A stretch of 64,000 nt of DNA, taken from Batillaria attramentaria. Lineage: Eukaryota > Mollusca > Gastropoda > Batillariidae. The stretch spans positions 334,501-398,500 of the forward strand of contig JACVVK020000496.1 of the NCBI GenBank assembly GCA_018292915.2, given 5' to 3'. Of this stretch, positions 58,101-64,000 are shown one piece after another (positions within the stretch are counted from its first letter, which is position 1; each line of letters begins with the position of its first letter). The notes beneath the pieces were generated by a model that saw nothing but the letters and a program-made list of their open reading frames with translations, was not told the origin of the DNA and did no database searches. The translations under genes and the position numbers were made by a program.

Positions 58101-59563
58101 CGGTCGGTGGTGTAGCGGTTCAGAGATTTCGCCACCAGTTCGAGAGGTCAGGTTTGAGTCCGCCCTCGGGGCGAAGATTGTTTTTTACTTTTTGTCCGTG
58201 GCACCATTCATGCGGGCACTCTGGCTTTCTGCACCCCGCCCCCCCCCCCCACCCACTAACAATGTGGGCTCACGTTAGTAGCAAACGAAAAAGATTAACA
58301 AAAATTACACGGACATTATAAAAACCCGCGTGCTTTGGGCACCAGAGGGAACGTTCTTAGGCACGAAGACCGTGTTTCTGTGATAGCTACGACGTTACTT
58401 GTTGACGTACTGTAATGGTTGTCGGGCTGCAGTTCCTCCGACCAGAAGTTGTCTTTGAACGGTGCGATGCCGATGGCGTCAGCAAAGACCGACACTTTTC
58501 CGATCTGCCACTGGTCACTGCCACCACGGTAGTCACCGCTCACGCGGGCCTGCGTCATGTACATTTGAGATCATATGAAGGTTACCACGGGAGGGAAACA
58601 CCTTACAACAACTAAATGTACGTCGTCTAGTAATAGGATGCCTGCAGGTGAAAAACAACAACAGCCAGACTATGCCATGAGCTGTGCTCATCATGCCGCG
58701 GGACGTGATTGGCTGAATTCTGGGGGCTCGACCCTTTTGCTTGATAGGAATGGAGTCGTCCATTACCCTGCTGTTGTAAACACAATCTGTCAAATGTACG
58801 TAAATAACTTAATAATAACGGAAGACTGCATGTAGGCGTGTGTGTAATAATGTATCAATCGTCCACTGCACAGAACTTCATAACCTGAAGGCGCACACAA
58901 CCTCTCTAAGTACTAAAGACGGAAAACAACCACCAAGAAGACTTTTTACCTGAGTGACCACAGGAATCTCCAGGCTCTGCATGGCGTGACGAGGGTTGGA
59001 CATACAGTACTGGATGGTGAGACCCGTTGCACGTGCTGCCTCCCCCATCTGGAGCAGCCAGGTCCTAGCCACATCCACTGTCGACAGCGTCGCCTTCATT
59101 TTTGCGAACTGCTCGTTCAAGTGGTCCTTGCGAATGATTTTGAGTTTGTCAGCAAAACCGTGATTCGGCGAAGCAGTTGCTTTTCATGTAGCTCAGTTTT
59201 GCTTCGGTTCAGGCTGCGCTTCCAAGTTTCAGCTTACAGTTTCTAAGACTGACTTACTCAGACTTTTTACTAAACGAAGTACCACCCAATAACGGTTTTG
59301 TGTAGCATACATGAAGGAGTAAAATCGGTTATTTGGACAGCATAGCATTATTTAAGGAGGAGTTTAAGTCAAAAGTGCCGTAGCCTCGCACATTTCCGAA
59401 AGTGGCTTTTGTTTCCTATCTCTCTATAATGATCAGTGCGTGTTTACCTGTTCGTACATGATAAGACCCCACGTGCGTGCTTCTTTGAACAGGTACAACC
59501 AGAAATCCTGTGTGAACAGAAAAATTGCATGAAAATTGAGCACATACTCGTGGCGCGCACGCA

Positions 59564-59618
<55 letters not shown>

Positions 59619-62600
59619 CACACGCGCGCGCGCTTTTTACTAAATCAAACCGGAAATGCCTCCGTGAAACCACACTGACCAGATCTTGAGGTATAGCTGC
59701 TACCCCCGTCCTCAACGATGAAGTTGAAGCGACCGCCGTTCTGTTTGGCGTAAGGCGTTTGCGATGACCTGAAAGCCAGGCAAATCAGGCGTAATAACAC
59801 AGATTGACCCTGGAGTCAAGTTTTGTTTTTATTTGAAAGACCACGTTTGGCGAGTGTGCTAGTTTGTGATGATTTTGTTGTCACGAAAGCGTGATTTTTG
59901 TGAGTTTTATTTTGTATTTGTAGGACAAGATGCATGCCAGGGGGTTGCAACTGAGTATGATTTTAGAAAACAACCTTACCACCAGCGATTATGTGCTCCC
60001 GCGGGCCACAATGTTTTGTTGAAGATGTACCTGAAACCATGCAACAGGAATATAATGCTGCACAGTTTGATTTTTTTTCTTTTACTACTTTATTGTCCCT
60101 TTCGGGCAATTCGGGCTGCTTTCCTCTGGGGAAGCGCGTCGACGCGGTGCTGCGCCACCCAATACTTATCCTATTTTATTTTTTAATTTTGCTGGGGTAG
60201 GAAAGCCGGATAACCCGGAGAGAACCCCCAATGAGCAGCCCAGTAACCAGGAAAACCCGGTATTACATACCACAAGCTCGACCTGGGCTCGAATCCACGT
60301 TTCATAGCCGTGACAGCGGAGACGGCCGTTCAGTAGCGCAGCGGTTAAGTCCGACGCGCTGCCTATTAGACCGGGTTAACAAAGATGGGTTAAAACAGTC
60401 ATCACTCGGTACAGACAGCCTTCAAACTAAGTTACATGTGTCAAAACGCATTCATACGCACCCTCAGTACCAAGGAATCATTATTATCAACTGGATTAAG
60501 GCAACAGCGGAAAAACATGAGAAAGTGATATGCAAATGAACCCACTGGAAGCCATCAGGAGCGATGTCAGGGCCAGGTGACCATGTTGTTACACCCCCTT
60601 TGGGACCTTTCGGGTAAAACCAGCTATCGTACTGAACGTATCTGGAAAAAAATTAGTACGTCAAACATTGCTGTGCAATTATCTCGGCCCGGCTACCTCC
60701 TGCCCTCTTTATGATCGACTTGTGAAAAAGAACAAGCCGCTGCACACCAGTGGGAGTCACTTCAAGCCACTATTACGCAAGCCGTGGGCCTTCACTGCTA
60801 GGCCCGAGACCGCTACAGATTGCATAATAGCCGCTTGAAGTGCTTCTAGTGATCTGAAGATCTCAAGTCAAATTGCGATTTTTGCTTGGGCTTATATATA
60901 AACACATACTAGAAGACGTGATTTCAGACATTTAGGACACGGGGTTGTCAGTTCGACCCTAAGTGCTAGAAGCAGAAGGCAAGAATATTTAGATTCATTA
61001 AAAAACTAGTTACGAACTGAAAGTTCCGGGATTTCCGAATAATCACAAACAATGTAATCATTTGGCGTGGGTGGTATCTGTTTAATGTGTTACCTGTACG
61101 GCAAATTCAGAGAAAGGGAGTAGTTGTACACATCCAGAATAGTCTGTTCGTAGGTTTTGTTTGGTTCCGTTTGGTAGAAGTAGTAGGCACCTGAATAGAA
61201 AATAAACCATTTAATTAACTCCTACAAGCCCGAGCCCTACCATCCCCTGCGCTTATGATAAGACTGGTTGAAAAGAACGAACCACTGCACACCTGTAGCA
61301 GTCACTTCAAACCACAGTTACGTGAGGCGTTGGTTTTCCCAGCTAGGCCTGATACCACTGTCGATTGCATAATACTGGCTTCTAGTGACCTGAAGATTTC
61401 AAGTAAAATTGCTTCTTCTTTTTTTGCATCGGCTTTAAAGAGTTAAAGCCATATTTTCCGAAGGTAAGCCATAAATCTGAACTTCACGTTGAATCAAAAC
61501 TGCTAAACACTATTAATAACAACTAAAAAGTAAACAAACACCAGCAACAACAAAAACAACAACGGCTTTCTGAACGGACACAAAAAAGTAGTAAAAGCAT
61601 ACGTAGCGAAGCCCTAGCGACGATTCCCCGTGCTTTCCAGTCTCCCCTGTCCACTGGGGGTGGTGGGGGAGGGGGACGGGGGAGAGCAGGGATAGCCGAA
61701 TGGTAGAGCGTTTGACCTTCCGTGCTCGGGTCGTGAGTTCGAATCCCAGCTGGGGCCAAATATTTGTGCAGCATTTTTTTCTCGTTGCCCCGTCTTTGGT
61801 ATCATCCATACGCGGTGGAAAAAGACATTAAACTCACACACACACAACCACACACCCTCTATTCACTTTCTGTCAGCACACAAAGGATGTTTTTATTATT
61901 TATGTTTATCTTATGTTTATGTTTATTTTATTATTATTATAATTTTTTGGGGAGGAGGGGTATTACCCAGTAACCACCAGCGTACCTCCATCCGTCCAGT
62001 AGCCAAGGTAATTGAGCGTGACGTCAGTCTTCCTGTAGATATCGTCCTTGTCGTAGTAATATCGCATCATCTCGCCCCATTGAGAGAACACCTTAACATG
62101 GAAAAAAAATAATTCAATGCCTGGCGTGTTCAGGACTGGTGAGATTGCTAAGACCTACGGCACACGCTGCGGGCCTGCGGAGCCTTCGCACGCTGGTGGA
62201 ACGGCTTTTCTGTTCACACGCTACGAGCGTGCAGCGGCTAGACACTACACGGGAACTCGCTGCCTACCGAACTACACACCTGCGCTTTATAATCACCATG
62301 TATTTTTACTACTGTTCTTCTTTTTCTTTTTATTATTAATACTGTTAAGCTGCGCAAGGTTGTCATAGCACGGTACAGACGTTTAGCTGTCACCATTAAG
62401 ATTCTACCTAAGAATGGCACGGAACCCCAACACAGTCACAAACCATGCCACTCCAAACACACTGTGTGAACCAGCGAATTTGACAGGTGTCTAAAGCGAT
62501 AGTCGAAGGAATTGGACTAGGTCAGTGGGTGCAACTGTGTCTGCATTCTTTTGGTGCAAAGTAGTGCATTTTATTGTTTGTGTGTAGAACACCATTATGC

Positions 62601-63495
62601 TTATCATTCGGAGGCTTATTGTACCACGTTTCAGAACTGACCTGATTAATTCCGGTGTAGCCGAAAAAGACAACTGTCTGATACTGGAATCCGGGAGGTA
62701 CGGAGTCGACCCCTCCCATCACTCCCCAACTGACACGGTTCTTTTTGTCCTGAGCTCGTGACGAGGCCATAAACTGAACGGGAAACGAAACGAAAACACA
62801 GGCAATATGAGAATGAAGTCGATGTTTATAAATGCTCATTTCAACTGATAAGCGTACAAAGCAAGAGTTTAACTCTCTCTATGCTAACGTCCCCGCTTGG
62901 GGTCCTTAAGTTCACAAGGGTTGGCTGCAGAGATCCGATGTATGGGGTCGCCAACTTTCTAGTTTTATTTTGTCACACCATCACGTTAAGTGCGGAACTA
63001 AATATAGCGCCAGCAAAACGGGATTCTACCAGTTAAAGGGAAGCAAACATCTATTAGTATGTTACTGTATAAAAGTCTCAGCATAGAGAGAGTTAAGAGG
63101 ATTTGAGCGATCATTGGCTGTTATGAGGTTAAAACACAAAGCTACGACTAAACAACAACAGCAACAACAGCAACAGCAGCAACAACAACAACAACAACAG
63201 TAACAACGAACAAAAACAACAAACAGCAACAAACAAAAATAACAACAAACAACAACAACATCAACAATAAGCAACAACAACAACAAACGACAGCAACAAA
63301 CAATAACAGCACAGACAGCATAACCAAAACGCCAAAGTGTAAATCTATCGTTTGCCCTCATGTCATGCGTACCAATAAACACACTTAATCACCTGCGACC
63401 AGGGGGCTATGATGACGACACTGCCCTGTTGGTCGAAGAGAGCCAATGGGCCACCTTCAATTCCCCCAGAAAGATCAACATGACCCTTGTACCAC
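53855..63495 (-). CDS. Gene 4: tandem paralogue of gene 3, 5' end off window, with a frameshift
   Basis: Fifteen exons match gene 3 exons 4-18: 63495-63393, 62773-62642, 62091-61986, 61190-61094, 60641-60546, 60030-59980, 59768-59680, 59507-59448, 59126-58950, 58549-58411, 57586-57478, 56384-56312, 55468-55322, 54611-54463, 54095-53855. Lengths match exactly (103, 132, 106, 97, 96, 51, 60, 177, 139, 109, 73, 147) except 149 for 152, 241 for 247 and 89 for 85. The 89-nt exon has one base too many, at a run of five C (59703-59707), so the frame breaks; the alternative frame there reads AAIPQDL as in gene 3. RVSGDYR replaces RVSDDYR, and AGGLVLRPNKP replaces ADGLVLRPSKP. It is either a functional gene with an assembly error or a decaying or pseudo-enzyme copy. 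Exons 1-3 should lie beyond the right edge. Confidence 0.85.
54195..54285 (-). mobile_element. Composite SINE family C fragment
   Basis: Carries cgggctgcttcccccgg and gcagcgccacccaatacc, and stops at a CT run (54284-54340). Last intron of gene 4. Confidence 0.55.
54360..54444. repeat. Palindromic (ATGGT)n/(ACCAT)n microsatellite
   Basis: About eight atggt pentamers are followed without a gap by about seven accat pentamers, making a near-perfect inverted repeat of about 80 bp. It sits about 20 bp from the donor of gene 4 exon 54611-54463. Confidence 0.9.
54828..54990 (+). mobile_element. SINE family A fragment plus (CA)n
   Basis: The body part (cggctagggcc, then ccccgtctatgatatcaccc) ends at 54905. 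A CA run follows at 54929-54989. Confidence 0.6.
55080..55320. repeat. (ACC)n/(AAC)n and A-rich low complexity
   Basis: CCA run at 55111-55140, then CAA run and GA/AC-rich sequence up to the donor of gene 4 exon 55468-55322. Confidence 0.8.
56215..56290 (+). repeat. Dispersed repeat family G, partial copy
   Basis: Contains gatctgaagatttcaatt and gcgatttttgcacgggct. Intron of gene 4. Confidence 0.5.
56430..56950 (+). repeat. Dispersed repeat family D, copy 3, interrupted by a SINE
   Basis: Family D landmarks start at about 56430. The sequence is broken at about 56546-56725 by a family A SINE and resumes with tttacactttgcgcgagagg. Intron between gene 4 exons 57586-57478 and 56384-56312. Confidence 0.65.
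56546..56725 (+). mobile_element. SINE family A copy nested in family D
   Basis: Head with ggtcgaatggtagagcg and full body. The repeated host sequence ctacactttgcg (56535) / tacactttgcg (56729) on its borders looks like a target-site duplication. Confidence 0.8.
57169..57367. mobile_element. Hairpin (MITE-like) element in gene 4 intron
   Basis: Arms 57169-57237 and 57299-57367 are nearly perfect inverted copies of about 69 bp (gtaggacttcgtaaggagga against tcctccttacgaagtcctac), with a loop of about 61 nt. Confidence 0.85.
57638..57800 (+). mobile_element. SINE type B copy
   Basis: gtggtctagtggttaagg A-box region, cggttcgaatccc B-box, then a body with gcaggaatt and gcaaatcgagtcaaaatc. Gene 4 intron between exons 58549-58411 and 57586-57478. 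Confidence 0.7.
58098..58185 (+). mobile_element. tRNA-derived SINE head
   Basis: ggtcggtggtgtagcggttc and ggtcaggtttgagtccgcc are tRNA-promoter-like, but the fold is imperfect. Gene 4 intron. Confidence 0.45.
59565..59632. repeat. (CA)n/(CG)n microsatellite
   Basis: CA run at 59571-59617, then a CG run, between gene 4 exons 59768-59680 and 59507-59448. Confidence 0.9.
59800..59960. repeat. Dispersed repeat family H, copy 2
   Basis: Matches 47490-47650 over tttatttgaaagaccacgt and gatgcatgccaggg. The introns are not the corresponding ones, so this is insertion and not inherited intron similarity. Confidence 0.55.
60085..60385 (-). mobile_element. Composite SINE family C, near full length
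   Basis: On the minus strand, a tRNA-like head (ggtctaataggcagcgcg, cggacttaaccgctgcgc) leads to a body ending near gggacaataaagtag. Gene 4 intron between exons 60641-60546 and 60030-59980. Confidence 0.7.
60725..61450 (+). repeat. Dispersed repeat family G, two copies
   Basis: Copies at about 60725-60905 and 61240-61450 share gctgcacaccagt-like starts and gatctgaagat-like ends. They lie on either side of gene 4 exon 61190-61094. Confidence 0.6.
61680..61850 (+). mobile_element. SINE family A copy
   Basis: Head with agccgaatggtagagcg and gagttcgaatcccagc, full body, then ACAC-rich tail. Gene 4 intron. Confidence 0.8.
63145..63310. repeat. (CAA)n-rich intron segment
   Basis: CAA and CAG trinucleotides dominate, in the gene 4 intron downstream of exon 63495-63393. 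Confidence 0.85.
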
Positions 63496-64000
63496 CTGGA
63501 ACAATTGATTTGAAACGTTGTCGTGGTCGATCGTCATGGAATTATAGAAAGCTCAGAGAGATGCAATACCGACGGTTAACAACAGGTAAAGGATATAACA
63601 ACAATATGTTAGCGGCTGTAACAACAACTAACATCCTGGGGAACAATCCTGCTGGTAGCAGAACGTTTCGCAATGCATAGACATGCAGTCTTCCATTGTA
63701 ATTAAATTAAGTACACTTTACAGATTGTGTTTACAACAGCAGGGTAATGGACGACTCCAGTCCTGTCAATCAAACATTTTGCCAGACACTACAACGAGGT
63801 AAGCACGTGTAATATGATATGATTGAAACATGGAAAGAAAGCGGCGAGTCCATGAACGTCATATGACGAAAAAGATCATTACGTCAATTTCTCTCATCTC
63901 GAAATACACTGTCGAATTTCCCCATACACTGACGACGTCATTGATGTACTGTATTATGTAAATGCACTGCTGAGTAAAGGGGCGGGGCTCTGGCCTCCGT
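63496..64000. other. Gene 4 intron up to window edge
   Basis: I cannot find the counterpart of gene 3 exon 3 here, so it is expected beyond position 64000. Nothing else is recognisable. Confidence 0.55.

Overview
The window looks like nuclear DNA from an invertebrate animal, most likely a mollusc and plausibly a gastropod. Coding sequence is split into short exons with GT..AG borders. Introns and spacers are full of long CA/GT, GA, homopolymer and trinucleotide tracts, tRNA-derived SINEs, LINE 3' ends and foldback elements. I see no operons, ribosome-binding sites, CRISPR arrays or plasmid/phage features. The mollusc call is inference from repeat style and protein flavour, not from a marker gene.

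Four of the five supportable genes form two pairs of paralogues, and all five genes lie on the minus strand. Pair 1 is two armadillo/HEAT-like helical-repeat genes. Gene 1 runs from about 10.7 kb off the left edge, and its 3' end is missing. Gene 2 is complete in nine exons from 37291 to 30863, with a predicted 538 aa product. Exon phases agree throughout and homologous exon lengths match closely (for example 133/133 and 116/116 nt). Pair 2 is two secreted proteins that look like TIM-barrel glycoside hydrolases. Gene 3 is complete in 18 exons from 53094 to 39038, with a predicted 782 aa product and a signal peptide. Gene 4 lies directly upstream in tandem (63495 to 53855) and enters from the right edge. 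Fifteen of its exons are visible and match gene 3 in phase; gene 4 also carries a one-base frameshift.

Between the pairs, at 11805-12809, is a single gene for a secreted Gly/Gln/Arg-rich repeat protein. Its repeat motif appears in all three frames. The 13-30.8 kb interval has no convincing gene. It holds foldback elements (about 16.1-17.1 kb with a nested SINE, 20.67-20.93 kb, 22.45-23.42 kb with a telomere-like core), minisatellites and a poly-G tract of about 100 nt.

The observations most worth following up are: a sharply bounded tract of about 97% identity in exon 12 of genes 3 and 4, against about 71% in the next exon (probable gene conversion); loss of acidic residues plus a frameshift in gene 4; a pair of inverted minisatellite arms in one intron of gene 1; the three-frame repeat protein; and the foldback element with telomere-like repeats at its centre. 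All coordinates, phases and identities were worked out by eye from the sequence. No database search was possible.
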